IMG/VR virus record: IMGVR_UViG_3300021091_000206
Location: 1 to 36,377 of that record
Reading direction: 5' to 3' (one strand)
DNA length: 36,377 bases
Source: a virus
Position 1 is the first letter of the stretch. Each line of letters begins with the position of its first letter. The notes beneath the pieces are model-generated. The model was not told the DNA's origin, made no database searches, and saw only the letters and a program-made list of their open reading frames with translations. Position numbers and translations under genes: made by a program. Below are positions 19,510 through 28,099 of this stretch, in pieces.

Positions 19510-21566
19510 TAAATAGCTTCAAGTGTTGTTACAATAGATGTAGGATCTTCTTCATCAATGGTAATAATGGTATTACGAACCGATTGTATAATTCCTTTTT
19601 CCGATTCAATAGACAAACGGATCAGTCCATCATCTGTGTCTATTGAACGAATATTGATGTCATTAATAATAATCTCACCGGTATCATAATCAATTGTACC
19701 AGCTGTTGAATCAACAATTTGTCTTTCAGCGTTTGTGTCATAGTAAATTGTTCTTAATAAACCTGTGCGAGTATCAATCACAGCCGTTGCGGTTGCACCA
19801 TATCCATTGCCGCCAGTAATCGTTACAATAGCACGAGAATAATCAATACCACGAGTTGTCACTTCAATACTTTGAATTGAACCGTTGACAATGGTAGCAG
19901 TAGCATTAGCACCTGTGCCATCACCAGTAATTGTCACGGTTGGTGCAGTTGTATAACCTGCACCCGGATTTGTAATTGAAATTGAACTAATTCCTGAAAA
20001 TGACTGAGGTATTTCTTCAAATGTTACCGTTCTTGCCACACCATTAGAATCATTAACACCAAATTCTGACGACACTAATTTATTTGAAATAGTACCACGA
20101 TGTAAAGGCACATTAAAATTAATTGTATATGCTTGACTTTCACCAATGGTTGGTTTAAATCGTTTTTGCACACGAACAATTGTTTCTGAGCCAAGAATGG
20201 CATTTAAGTCGGTTTTGTCTATATCATCTTGTAATTTAGAAAGTATAAAACGAGTATCAAATTTATTTAATTCACGATCACGATAAGTTAAAACAGCATC
20301 ACGAATAACATTTTTAATTGATGTTTCAGAGCTTGTTGTTTTTTTAGCATCATATTGAACGGTGTTTTCAACAATGAGATATAGAAATTCTGGATCCAAT
20401 ATTTCAGCTTGAACAGCTACAATAGCTTTAGGTGAAATAATTTCATCAATGATTCTTTGTTTTTCTGTTTCTGAAATATAATAATTAGCTGTTGGTTTCA
20501 ATGAAACAAATACTTTACCATAAACACGAGGAACATTATCTTCGCCACCCCATATGGAAACAGAATCAAGGTTTGGATAATTGTTTAAAATATATGATTC
20601 ATAATCTTTGAATGTCACTAAACGATTTTGTGTTGAGAATTGAGCCGCAGCTGAAAATTTAATATCATCCACAGATTCACGGTCAGCGCCACCTGCAGCT
20701 GCACTCACCGGTGTAATTGTAAAGTTTGATTGTGAGTTACCCAATGAATCGGTGAGTGTTGCTGTGGCTACAAAATTATTGGCTTTATTTGCAGCTGTTC
20801 CATTGTTTAATAGATATGTGGTTGATACAGAAGCACCATCAGGTAAAGATTTACCAATAACATCGTTACCAAAATAAATTTGATATTTTCCATTTCGTTC
20901 TTCTTGTAAGAAAAATACCTCAGATGAAGCATCAATATCTAATATATCTGTTACTTTATTATAAACAGATGTTGAAGTATTACCCACACTTGGCGCAACA
21001 GTTACTTTTAGTGTAGTGGTATCAATATTACTATCAGGTAATGTAAATACTTGTTTTGGATTTGTAGCTGCATTATGTGTAAAATTATAGGTAACAAGTT
21101 GACCTTCATAAATTTCAAGATTTTCAAACACAAATTGACTATTGGCTTTTGTTACAGTTACATCATCAAGCACTACAAAATTATATGATTTAGAATCAAT
21201 TTGATTTGATAGAAATGAAAAACCCTCCGATATAGTCATTGTAGCTGCAGTTGTTGTATTTGATTCTACTGAAAAATCAATAATTGCTACAGGAGCTCGT
21301 GTTGAATATGGCACATAGTTTAATGTTTTAGCATGTGACACAGCTGAATCTCTTAATAGTGCGGTATCAAGGAATGCCTCATTGGCAACCATATTAAGAT
21401 AATAGGCATTATAATGAGTATTATAAGCCAAAATATCTAATAGAATGTTTAAACCAGCTCCATCAAAATCATAGTCGGTAAATTCTGCTTGTTGATTTAA
21501 AAATGTTTTTAGATTTGTCTTGATTGTATCAAAATCAAGTTCTGATATTCTTAAACGGTCTGCCAT
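19509..21566 (-). CDS. 6: Baseplate wedge subunit gp6
   Basis: The 685-aa protein has a strongly conserved N-terminus: LRISELDFDTIKTNLKTFLN, FDGAGLNILLDILAYNTHYN, AYYLNMVANEAFLDTALLRD, then HAKTLNYVPYSTRAP. This is the gp6/gpJ-like wedge family; T4 gp6 is 660 aa. The central part has FFLQEERNGKYQIYFGNDVI and RLVTFKDYESYILNNYP, typical of gpJ folds. Near ~525-600 a G-x-GY module (NPGAGYTTAPTVTITG) is inserted. gp6 dimers tie the wedges into the inner baseplate ring and drive the hexagon-to-star change. It is followed by gp7 (one-base overlap) and preceded by gp25 with a one-base gap. Confidence 0.92.
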   Translation of the reverse strand: MADRLRISELDFDTIKTNLKTFLNQQAEFTDYDFDGAGLNILLDILAYNTHYNAYYLNMVANEAFLDTALLRDSAVSHAKTLNYVPYSTRAPVAIIDFSVESNTTTAATMTISEGFSFLSNQIDSKSYNFVVLDDVTVTKANSQFVFENLEIYEGQLVTYNFTHNAATNPKQVFTLPDSNIDTTTLKVTVAPSVGNTSTSVYNKVTDILDIDASSEVFFLQEERNGKYQIYFGNDVIGKSLPDGASVSTTYLLNNGTAANKANNFVATATLTDSLGNSQSNFTITPVSAAAGGADRESVDDIKFSAAAQFSTQNRLVTFKDYESYILNNYPNLDSVSIWGGEDNVPRVYGKVFVSLKPTANYYISETEKQRIIDEIISPKAIVAVQAEILDPEFLYLIVENTVQYDAKKTTSSETSIKNVIRDAVLTYRDRELNKFDTRFILSKLQDDIDKTDLNAILGSETIVRVQKRFKPTIGESQAYTINFNVPLHRGTISNKLVSSEFGVNDSNGVARTVTFEEIPQSFSGISSISITNPGAGYTTAPTVTITGDGTGANATATIVNGSIQSIEVTTRGIDYSRAIVTITGGNGYGATATAVIDTRTGLLRTIYYDTNAERQIVDSTAGTIDYDTGEIIINDINIRSIDTDDGLIRLSIESEKGIIQSVRNTIITIDEEDPTSIVTTLEAI

Positions 21567-21567
21567 T

Positions 21568-21972
21568 TTATCTAATTCGCTCTAGGAAAAAATTAATCGT
21601 AATTGGGTTTGGATCATTAATCACAAAGAATTCTAATTCAACTTTAAAACCATTATTATCTGGATCTGGTGATGCTGTTACTTTAGATACTTGGGCACGA
21701 GGTTCAAAATTGTCAATTGTTTCGGTAATTTCTCTTTCAATTTGTGCGCCAGTTACGGCATCTACATTTTCAAATAAAAGGCGGCGTATATTACTACCAA
21801 TTTCTGGTTGAAACAGCCTTTCATAATGGTTTGTTAAAACCAAATTCTTGACTGCATTTATAATCGCATATTCATTCTTATGCGTGTTAATATCTTTCTT
21901 TACTGGATGAATTGTAAAATTCAAATCCAAATCTTTGAAAGACCTTGCGTTATCTATATCTACTGTAGCCAT
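21568..21972 (-). CDS. 25: Baseplate wedge subunit gp25
   Basis: The 134-aa protein is close in size to T4 gp25 (132 aa). It shows the gp25/GpW-like fold signature: DLDLNFTIHPVKKDI, EYAIINAVKNLVLTNHYERL, FQPEIGSNIRRLLFENVD, then the conserved EPR motif in NFEPRAQVSKV and the end PITINFFLERIR. The family is conserved from contractile phage tails to type VI secretion (TssE), where it nucleates sheath assembly on the baseplate. The gene lies between gp5-like and gp6, the usual order. An AATAAATA motif lies a few bases before the ATG, like that before gp8. Confidence 0.94.
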   Translation of the reverse strand: MATVDIDNARSFKDLDLNFTIHPVKKDINTHKNEYAIINAVKNLVLTNHYERLFQPEIGSNIRRLLFENVDAVTGAQIEREITETIDNFEPRAQVSKVTASPDPDNNGFKVELEFFVINDPNPITINFFLERIR

Positions 21973-21979
21973 GTTCTAT

Positions 21980-22984
21980 TTATTCTACTTCGGAAGCGGA
22001 ATTAACATCCGAGCAGTCTGTTCCACTGGTTCTTGTATCACTAGGGCACGAAAAGTCTTTTTTACCAGACTGCCTTCTATCATAAAAGTTACCACCAATC
22101 CAACGATGATAATCACCATTATGTCTTATATGTGAATCGCCTTTGATAGTTTCAGTTTTACTACCTACACTTGCATTAAAAGCTCCACCCACAGTAAGAT
22201 TGAAATTACCGGCAACTTTCCAATTTACATTACCGTCAACGAATAAATTAACATTACCTTGGACATAAACTGAATCGTTACCAACAATTACACTAAACTT
22301 GTCTTTTTGAATACGTTCTGCACGGTCTCCAGCAGGTCCCCATTCAACATATGAACCTGACCGATGGTACAAGTGTATTCTTTCGTTATTTTTTGTGTCA
22401 TCAAACTCTAGGGCGTGTCCTGATTCACTCTCATATACATTATTATATGGGTAAGTGGCATTGTAATATGGCTCTGGTTCTACCCGTGAAGCCTTCTTTG
22501 CCTTTTTAAGTGATACAATAGAATCATCTATCGTTTCGTTTCTTGCCAAGCGTGAAGTGGTTGGTTCATCAAGTTTTCTTGGATAAACCGTTTGTGTTTC
22601 ATTTGGTTTAACTGGTGATGATGTCAACCTATCACCCGTTCTTGGGTCTGAATAAGCTTCTTGTGGATTACCTGCTTTCAATGGAATGCTAGGAAATACA
22701 CCAATCATAACTGGTTCTTGTGCGTTCTCGCCATCAACAAAGAAACCAAAAACCATGTCACCTTCTTTTGGTGCATATGGGTGAGGATTATTTACAGGAA
22801 GACTAGGCATAGCCCATGGTAGATTTTCAGTTGGCAGTTGCATTTTATTATCTGCATGCCAACCCATACATCTTACACGGCAACGACCAAGTTTTAGTGG
22901 GTCTTGTCGGTCTTCAACTACACCGACCCACCAAGTGAACCCGTTTTTACCAGCAAAATCTTTTGTGTCTTCGTTATATTGCAT
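21980..22984 (-). CDS. 5: Baseplate central spike / hub protein gp5-like, lacking the lysozyme domain
   Basis: The 334-aa protein starts with an OB-fold domain (FTWWVGVVEDRQDPLKLGR, CRVRCMGWHADNK, LPWAMPSLPVN, GDMVFGFFVDGENAQEPVMI), the spike domain shared by T4 gp5 and VgrG/gpV. The C-terminal part has beta-prism-type repeats (DSVYVQGNVNLFVDGNVNWK, GNFNLTVGGAFNASVGS). T4 gp5 (575 aa) has a lysozyme domain between these parts. Here the OB fold passes through a short charged linker straight into the repeats, so no muralytic domain is present. It is preceded by the gp27-like hub gene with a one-base gap, matching a gp27-gp5 complex. Confidence 0.86.
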   Translation of the reverse strand: MQYNEDTKDFAGKNGFTWWVGVVEDRQDPLKLGRCRVRCMGWHADNKMQLPTENLPWAMPSLPVNNPHPYAPKEGDMVFGFFVDGENAQEPVMIGVFPSIPLKAGNPQEAYSDPRTGDRLTSSPVKPNETQTVYPRKLDEPTTSRLARNETIDDSIVSLKKAKKASRVEPEPYYNATYPYNNVYESESGHALEFDDTKNNERIHLYHRSGSYVEWGPAGDRAERIQKDKFSVIVGNDSVYVQGNVNLFVDGNVNWKVAGNFNLTVGGAFNASVGSKTETIKGDSHIRHNGDYHRWIGGNFYDRRQSGKKDFSCPSDTRTSGTDCSDVNSASEVE

Positions 22985-22985
22985 A

Positions 22986-24323
22986 TTAGAATTCTAGTAT
23001 AGCCCTTGTTTGTTGCGGATTATCAGCAGGAATAAAGTCGTTGCTGTTGGAACTTGAAGCTACCTCAATGATTGTTTCGTGCTTTTCAAAACCAATCATA
23101 TGCCTTGAGGCTACAATAACATATTTACCACTTAAACTCTTATCTTCATTATCACCGCCTTTTTGTTTTTTACCAAAATTTTGAACTTCCAAATTAACAT
23201 TAAATCCTGATGTTAATTGAAAATTACCAGGCATAACAAGTTTTACTCTTTTACCCATAAGATTGGTCAATATAGCTTTTCTTTGGAATATAAAGTTTTC
23301 TTGAGCTTCAACTTTACTCAATGAAGTTGGATCAGCTTGTTTGATATAATTACTTAACTGACGAGCTGTACCAAATAAACTTACAACTTTTTTTGAATCA
23401 AACGCTTCGTCATTTTTTTGACCATCACGATTTTTCATTGTTGTTATATTTGGATTATCATTACCATGTTTCATACTTAAAAAATGGTCACCGTAACTAA
23501 TATTTTTTCTTTCAAATATTCGTGTCATCGGGTCAAACCCCATAAATTTACCCGCATTAACACCAGCTCGTGTTTTTTCAATAGAATCGTTTTGCGCTAT
23601 TACTTCAAGGTAACGAGCAGAACTAATTTCTTGAATTGAATTTTTATCTGATTGATTTTTTATTTCAAATTTAACATCCAATATATTTTTTTCTGCAAGA
23701 AGTGTTGACAATGAAACAAAATTGTATCCAACTAGATTTTGAAAGAAAACATAATTAGGTGAATTCTGTTTATCTAAAGCTCTTTTGGTACACCATTCAA
23801 TAGCATCAAATGGTCTTAAATTGGGTATTACAATGCTACGAATGCCACTTGTAGGTTCATATATTCCGCCAATGTTATTTTGTGGCACTTTTAAATAATT
23901 TAGTAGTATTTTCTCCACAACTTCTGAATATGTTAAATCATAATTCTGATTAATTCTTTGTTGATCCGAAAACATAAGTTCATCAGAAACAAAATGTAAA
24001 ACAAATGTTTCACTATTTTGATTATCATTTATACGGTCGGATTGTTTATAGATACGGAAAGCTTTACGATATTTACCAATATCAGAATTTTTATCTTTTG
24101 ATATATCAATCAGTATTGATTCTGAACCATCAAATAAAAGTTTACCCGAAAGTCCAATAGAGTCACGAATAATAATATTGCCAGAAATTACAGGTAAAAA
24201 CATTGAATCATAAATATTTAATTCTTCATATATTCTTTGAATATCAATAGGGCCACCCTTTGTCACTAAAGTTAATTCGTGTATATGAAACTGTGTGGAG
24301 TCTTTAACGCTTAATTGGCTCAT
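22986..24323 (-). CDS. 27: Baseplate hub protein, gp27-like
   Basis: The 445-aa protein begins MSQLSVKDSTQFHIHELTLV, followed by YEELNIYDSMFLPVISGNII, IRDSIGLSGKLLFDGSE, a YSEVVEKILLNYLKV segment and RPFDAIEWCTKRAL. The order of a first beta domain, a connecting helical part and a second beta domain is that of the gp27/gpD tail-hub family (T4 gp27 is 391 aa). The trimer would join the hexameric wedge ring to the trimeric spike encoded next door. Its ATG overlaps the gp53 stop by four bases (ATGA). Assignment rests on pattern and position, not on a search. Confidence 0.75.
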   Translation of the reverse strand: MSQLSVKDSTQFHIHELTLVTKGGPIDIQRIYEELNIYDSMFLPVISGNIIIRDSIGLSGKLLFDGSESILIDISKDKNSDIGKYRKAFRIYKQSDRINDNQNSETFVLHFVSDELMFSDQQRINQNYDLTYSEVVEKILLNYLKVPQNNIGGIYEPTSGIRSIVIPNLRPFDAIEWCTKRALDKQNSPNYVFFQNLVGYNFVSLSTLLAEKNILDVKFEIKNQSDKNSIQEISSARYLEVIAQNDSIEKTRAGVNAGKFMGFDPMTRIFERKNISYGDHFLSMKHGNDNPNITTMKNRDGQKNDEAFDSKKVVSLFGTARQLSNYIKQADPTSLSKVEAQENFIFQRKAILTNLMGKRVKLVMPGNFQLTSGFNVNLEVQNFGKKQKGGDNEDKSLSGKYVIVASRHMIGFEKHETIIEVASSSNSNDFIPADNPQQTRAILEF

Positions 24324-24970
24324 AATTTAATAACTCGTTTGAATTCTTTTTCAACTTCCTGGACAAATTCACTTTTTAATAATCTTATTTCTCTTTTAGC
24401 TTCATTTTCTTCTACTTCATAGTCGTAATAAGTTTGTTTTTCTTTAGTGATAGCTTCAGTCACAACAGCGCCACTATCTAATGTATATGATGTGCTTGAA
24501 GATGCCACATTTGCATAGGTGTTAGCATCAACTTGAAACCTTTCTTCAATTTCTGTACCATCTGAAGCCGTTCTTGTAATAATTTTATAATACGCTTTAG
24601 TATTATTAGTGCTTTGTGCCCATTGAAGACCTGAAACCGGTGTTGTATTAGCTGCACCATTAGCAGTATATTTCGTGTCAATAAATTCGATAAGAGTGTT
24701 ATGTGGTAATGGCCAATCAAACTGTGGGTCAATAATATCATTAAATAACAATACAATCCAATGCCTTTCAGGATTATCATAAAATTTGCCAGCAATAATT
24801 TCTGGTGTATCTGAATCTTTAACTGAATATTTGTAAAAAGCTGATGAGTTTTCTTTCAACTCCTTTTCAAAACCAAAACGTGTAATAATATTAGTAACAG
24901 TATCAAGGCCTGTCGTTTTTGTGTTACTCGTGTAAAATGTTTTAGGGTAGTAATTAAAAAACTTTGCCAT
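24320..24970 (-). CDS. 53: Baseplate wedge subunit gp53
   Basis: The 216-aa protein (T4 gp53 is 196 aa) starts MAKFFNYYPKTFYTSN and contains the family core DTPEIIAGKFYDNPERHWIV followed by LLFNDIIDPQFDWPL. This corresponds to the T4 stretch with PEEIA...YGNPQLYWV and the LysM-like part of the family. The C-terminal third is a charged helix (YDYEVEENEAKREIRLLKSE, FVQEVEKEFKRVIKL). gp53 locks neighbouring wedges together through gp6 and gp25. GTAGGAAATAAT precedes the ATG. It lies between gp48 and the gp27-like gene. Confidence 0.86.
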   Translation of the reverse strand: MAKFFNYYPKTFYTSNTKTTGLDTVTNIITRFGFEKELKENSSAFYKYSVKDSDTPEIIAGKFYDNPERHWIVLLFNDIIDPQFDWPLPHNTLIEFIDTKYTANGAANTTPVSGLQWAQSTNNTKAYYKIITRTASDGTEIEERFQVDANTYANVASSSTSYTLDSGAVVTEAITKEKQTYYDYEVEENEAKREIRLLKSEFVQEVEKEFKRVIKL

Positions 24971-25000
24971 ATTATTTCCTACAATATTTTTTGATTTTTT

Positions 25001-26245
25001 TTAAAATTTTCGGAAATCAGCTTTAGTAAGATAAACTGTTTCTGTAAATTGTAATTGCACTTGAATTGCCACAGGCATACCAGTTCTACCTAGTGATGGT
25101 GTATCTTCACCAGAAACTTCATAAGCTGAAAAACCATTAGGTGCATAATTCACATCAATATTTTTAAGAACACATGTTGCTATTGGAGGAATATTTGGAT
25201 TCTGTGAAGCTCCGTAGTAAAATCTAATATCAAATTCTGATGGAGGTATTAAAAATATACCAGCATCTGCAAGCTCTGGAGCTTGGTGAAAACGAAGCCT
25301 TTCAATAATCTTTTGAACTTCTAACGCTTCTCTTTCATCTCTAGGATAAAATGTAAAGTCAAATTGAAATTGACGGAAGTTTGGTGTTTGATAAATCATT
25401 TCTATCATTGGATTTGCAACTGATCCGGTCGCAGCAGCAAATAATGCTTGACCACCCGAACTACCTTTCAAAGCGTTTAAAACTGCATTTCCTACACCAG
25501 CTTTAATAAGTGATGCGGTCGCTGTTCCATATTCTTTATTTTTTATTTGGTCAATTGCAGATGATCCTGCACCCATTACTTTACCAATAGCACTGTCACC
25601 TAGGTTTAAATCCTGATAATTCTGCGAATAGGTGTAGTTTAATGTGTCAGGCATATATAATGCAATCGCATCGGTTGTGAGTTTGGTGGTTTTTAAAAGA
25701 CTTAATGCTCCCGTTCTATTACCACCAGTAATTGTTTTAATGTTAGTATCTAATATAGCTTTGGTTGATGCAGAATCACCAGTTAATTTGGTTGATTGTG
25801 AAAATAAATTACCAATTTTACCAGTAACATTATTTAACCCACCCAATGCACTACTTACACTCCTACTAGCTATATTAGTAAGACTAGCAAATTTACCACC
25901 AGTAGATGAATTGATTGAATTTAATCCACCATTTACTTTACTTAATAGTCCACCACCAAAAGAACTAGATACATTTCCAACATTTCCGCCTAATGTTTGA
26001 GAAGCCGCCGAAGCACCCTTACCACCAATAGGAATACTTTCATCAGCTAGTGTTCCTTTGAAATCAGTATTTTTTTGCTCACTAATATAAATGACCAGAT
26101 AATGGCCTTTATCTGTTGACCCAACATCCATTGGATAACGAAAGGTGTTTTTTTCAAATTGAGTACCTTCAAGAGCCGATAATGGACCAAAATTTCTACT
26201 GTTTTGTTTATTGAATTTTATATCGCCGAGACCGAAAAGAGGCAT
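25001..26245 (-). CDS. 48: Baseplate tail-tube cap protein gp48
   Basis: The 414-aa protein begins MPLFGLGDIKFNKQNSRNFG, PLSALEGTQFEKNTFRYPMD, then GHYLVIYISEQ, a head shared by gp48 proteins of marine T4-like phages (T4 gp48 is 364 aa). The middle is Ser/Gly/Asn-rich and helical. The C-terminal domain (FRQFQFDFTFYPRDEREALE, VQKIIERLRFHQAPEL, GFSAYEVSGEDTPSLGRTGM) has the tail-tube-type fold signature. gp48 caps the hub and starts the tube together with gp54, which is encoded on the other strand at 27314. It is the first gene of the minus-strand baseplate run and is divergent from gp4. Confidence 0.87.
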   Translation of the reverse strand: MPLFGLGDIKFNKQNSRNFGPLSALEGTQFEKNTFRYPMDVGSTDKGHYLVIYISEQKNTDFKGTLADESIPIGGKGASAASQTLGGNVGNVSSSFGGGLLSKVNGGLNSINSSTGGKFASLTNIASRSVSSALGGLNNVTGKIGNLFSQSTKLTGDSASTKAILDTNIKTITGGNRTGALSLLKTTKLTTDAIALYMPDTLNYTYSQNYQDLNLGDSAIGKVMGAGSSAIDQIKNKEYGTATASLIKAGVGNAVLNALKGSSGGQALFAAATGSVANPMIEMIYQTPNFRQFQFDFTFYPRDEREALEVQKIIERLRFHQAPELADAGIFLIPPSEFDIRFYYGASQNPNIPPIATCVLKNIDVNYAPNGFSAYEVSGEDTPSLGRTGMPVAIQVQLQFTETVYLTKADFRKF

Positions 26246-26286
26246 GGTTATTTCCAGAGGTAAATTGTGTTAATTAGCATAGATAG

Positions 26287-26294
26287 TATTTATG
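26287..26294 (-). promoter_or_regulatory. Late promoter candidate for the baseplate operon (CATAAATA)
   Basis: In the 46-base divergent gap the minus strand reads CATAAATA, one mismatch from the T4 late element. Its start would lie about 36 bases before the gp48 ATG. It overlaps the ATG of the plus-strand gp4-like gene at 26292, so the two directions could interfere. No clear plus-strand promoter was found in the gap. Confidence 0.4.
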
Positions 26295-26723
26295 TCATAT
26301 AGAGGGTGGTTTCGACCAAAAAATCCAATAAAATACAAAGGCGATGCAGCTAATATCGTCTATCGTTCTAATTGGGAATTAAGAGTGATGAAGCATTTAG
26401 ATATTGATCCCAATGTTCTTTGGTGGGCGTCAGAGGAGTTGTCTATTCGCTACAAATCTCCAATTGATCAAAAAATGCACCGTTATTATCCAGATTTCAT
26501 TGTTCATGTTAGGCAAACTAACAATATAGAAAATACATTGATTCTTGAAATCAAACCAGAAAAACAAACCAAGAAACCAACTCAAAAGCATAAAACAAAG
26601 AAGTTTATTCAAGAGGCCGCAGCTTATGCCATTAATCAAGAAAAATGGAGAGCTGCAGACCTATTCTGTAAAGAACATGGATGGGAGTTTAAGATTTTAA
26701 CTGAAAAAGACCTTGGCATTTGA
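26292..26723 (+). CDS. 4: Head completion protein gp4-like, nuclease-type fold
   Basis: The 143-aa protein is near the size of T4 gp4 (150 aa). It shows the family pattern FRPKNPIKYKGDAANIVYRS, NWELRVMKHLD, VLWWASEELSIRY, YYPDFIVHV and LILEIKPEKQ. Glu29, Asp68 and Glu86-x-Lys88 sit where a PD-(D/E)xK/TnsA-like nuclease core has its acidic triad and lysine, so an end-trimming role in head completion is possible. In T4, gp4 acts with gp50 and gp65 before tail joining. The leader has no obvious Shine-Dalgarno sequence. It is the first gene of the plus-strand operon. Confidence 0.82.
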   Translation: MSYRGWFRPKNPIKYKGDAANIVYRSNWELRVMKHLDIDPNVLWWASEELSIRYKSPIDQKMHRYYPDFIVHVRQTNNIENTLILEIKPEKQTKKPTQKHKTKKFIQEAAAYAINQEKWRAADLFCKEHGWEFKILTEKDLGI

Positions 26724-26735
26724 GATAAATAGACA

Positions 26736-27314
26736 ATGGCATATTTAATAGATCGCATTAAAGATTCTTTAGCAAAAGAAGGGTTAACTCCTCGTTCTAA
26801 TCAAGCAAGAGATTGGTTACAATCTAAAATAGCAGAATTAAGACCAACTCGTGAAGCTTTAATGCGTGATAAAAATAAATTAAGAGAATCTTCAGTTATT
26901 GGCAAGATGTATTTCTATTTTTATGACCCGAAAACAAAAGATAAAATGCCATATTATGATAGATTTCCATTGGTCATACCAATTGAACCATATAATGATG
27001 GTTTTTTAGGATTAAATTTGCATTATATTTCTCCAAAATATCGCATAACACTTTTAGATAAATTAAGTGCAACAATCTCTAATAAAACATATGATGAAAG
27101 AACAAGATTAAAATTGAGTTATAAATATTTAGCTAGCGCTTCAAGAATATTTGAGGCCACTCCGTGTATTAAAAAATATTTGTATAATTATATACAATCA
27201 AGATTTTTAGAAATAACAGCAGATGAATGGGATATTGCAGCTTTATTACCAATGGAAAGTTTTGTTGGTGCTTCGACAAGTAAAGTTTATGCTAATTCAA
27301 AGGAACAATTTTAA
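26736..27314 (+). CDS. Conserved T4-like phage protein of unknown role, next to gp4
   Basis: The 192-aa soluble protein has a helical N-terminus (MAYLIDRIKDSLAKEGLTPR, SNQARDWLQSKIAELRPTRE). A conserved-looking core follows: GKMYFYFYDPKTKDKMPYYD, RFPLVIPIEPYNDGFLGLNL, HYISPKYRITLLDKL. The C-terminus (YLYNYIQSRFLEITADEWDI, ALLPMESF) is also distinctive. This core occurs in many T4-like phages. In T4 the neighbour of gp4 is gp2, a DNA end protector, so a related DNA-end or connector job is one guess from synteny, but I see no motif that proves it. GATAAATA lies just before the ATG. The stop overlaps the next ATG (TAATG). Confidence 0.78.
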   Translation: MAYLIDRIKDSLAKEGLTPRSNQARDWLQSKIAELRPTREALMRDKNKLRESSVIGKMYFYFYDPKTKDKMPYYDRFPLVIPIEPYNDGFLGLNLHYISPKYRITLLDKLSATISNKTYDERTRLKLSYKYLASASRIFEATPCIKKYLYNYIQSRFLEITADEWDIAALLPMESFVGASTSKVYANSKEQF

Positions 27315-28072
27315 TGTCATTTTCACCCAATTTATTCTTATCTAATATAAGAGCAAAAGACGGTTTAGCTAAACCATCAAGGTTTGAAGTTATTCTTCCT
27401 ATACCAACATATATTGGAAATTTTATTGGCAATTCAATTATTGAAAAAATATTAAATTTTCCTAATTCAGTATTTAATGATGTAAGTAATGCTATTGGTT
27501 CTGCGTTTGGACGCCAAGGACAAAAATCTGATCAACAATCAGTTTCATCAAACCCGTCTATTTCAAGATATTTAGCCTTACAATGTGAGGGTGCTGAATT
27601 ACCGGGTAAAACATTAGCTACTGCTGATGTAAAAGTATATGGACCAATATTTAAAGTACCATATCAGACACAATATGCTGATATGGCATTAACATTTTTA
27701 TGTACCAATCAGTTTCATGAGAGAAAACTATTTGACCGTTGGATGGAAGCTATTCATCCTACAGATACAAATAATTTTCGATTTCCAAAAGGTCAATCTT
27801 CACGATATATGACCAATATTAAAATTATACAATATGATGATTTTATAAAACAGATTTATGCGGTTGAATTGATTGATGCTTTTCCCATTGGTGTAGCTCC
27901 TCAAGCATTAAATTGGAGTGAAGATGGATTCCATAGACTTCAAGTTCAGTTTGCATATCAATATTTTAAAGTGCAATACGATGGAAATTATAATTTAGCC
28001 GCAGCTGCAACCGCATTATTTGGTGCTGCTGGATCTAGATTATTACCTTTAGGAAAAGCAATTACAAGATAG
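27314..28072 (+). CDS. 54: Baseplate tail-tube initiator, gp54-like
   Basis: The 252-aa protein begins MSFSPNLFLSNIRAKDGLAK and PSRFEVILPIP. It has the tube-type core LALQCEGAELPGKTLATADV, KVYGPIFKVPYQTQYADMAL, TFLCTNQFHERKLFDRWMEA and the end LQVQFAYQYFKVQY. This is the gp19/gp54 tube fold with an extra N-terminal segment. T4 gp54 (320 aa) sits on gp48 and primes polymerisation of gp19. Position beside gp26-like and tape-measure-like genes fits initiator better than the main tube protein, which is normally next to the sheath gene. AAGGA lies nine bases before the ATG, which overlaps the preceding stop by one base. Confidence 0.8.
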   Translation: MSFSPNLFLSNIRAKDGLAKPSRFEVILPIPTYIGNFIGNSIIEKILNFPNSVFNDVSNAIGSAFGRQGQKSDQQSVSSNPSISRYLALQCEGAELPGKTLATADVKVYGPIFKVPYQTQYADMALTFLCTNQFHERKLFDRWMEAIHPTDTNNFRFPKGQSSRYMTNIKIIQYDDFIKQIYAVELIDAFPIGVAPQALNWSEDGFHRLQVQFAYQYFKVQYDGNYNLAAAATALFGAAGSRLLPLGKAITR

Positions 28073-28099
28073 AAAGTTAATTATTAAAGCGAGGATATT

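Noticed and set aside
27120-27127. Plus-strand TATAAATA
   Set aside because: It lies in the middle of the 192-aa coding region and no gene start follows within a useful distance; a chance match in AT-rich DNA.
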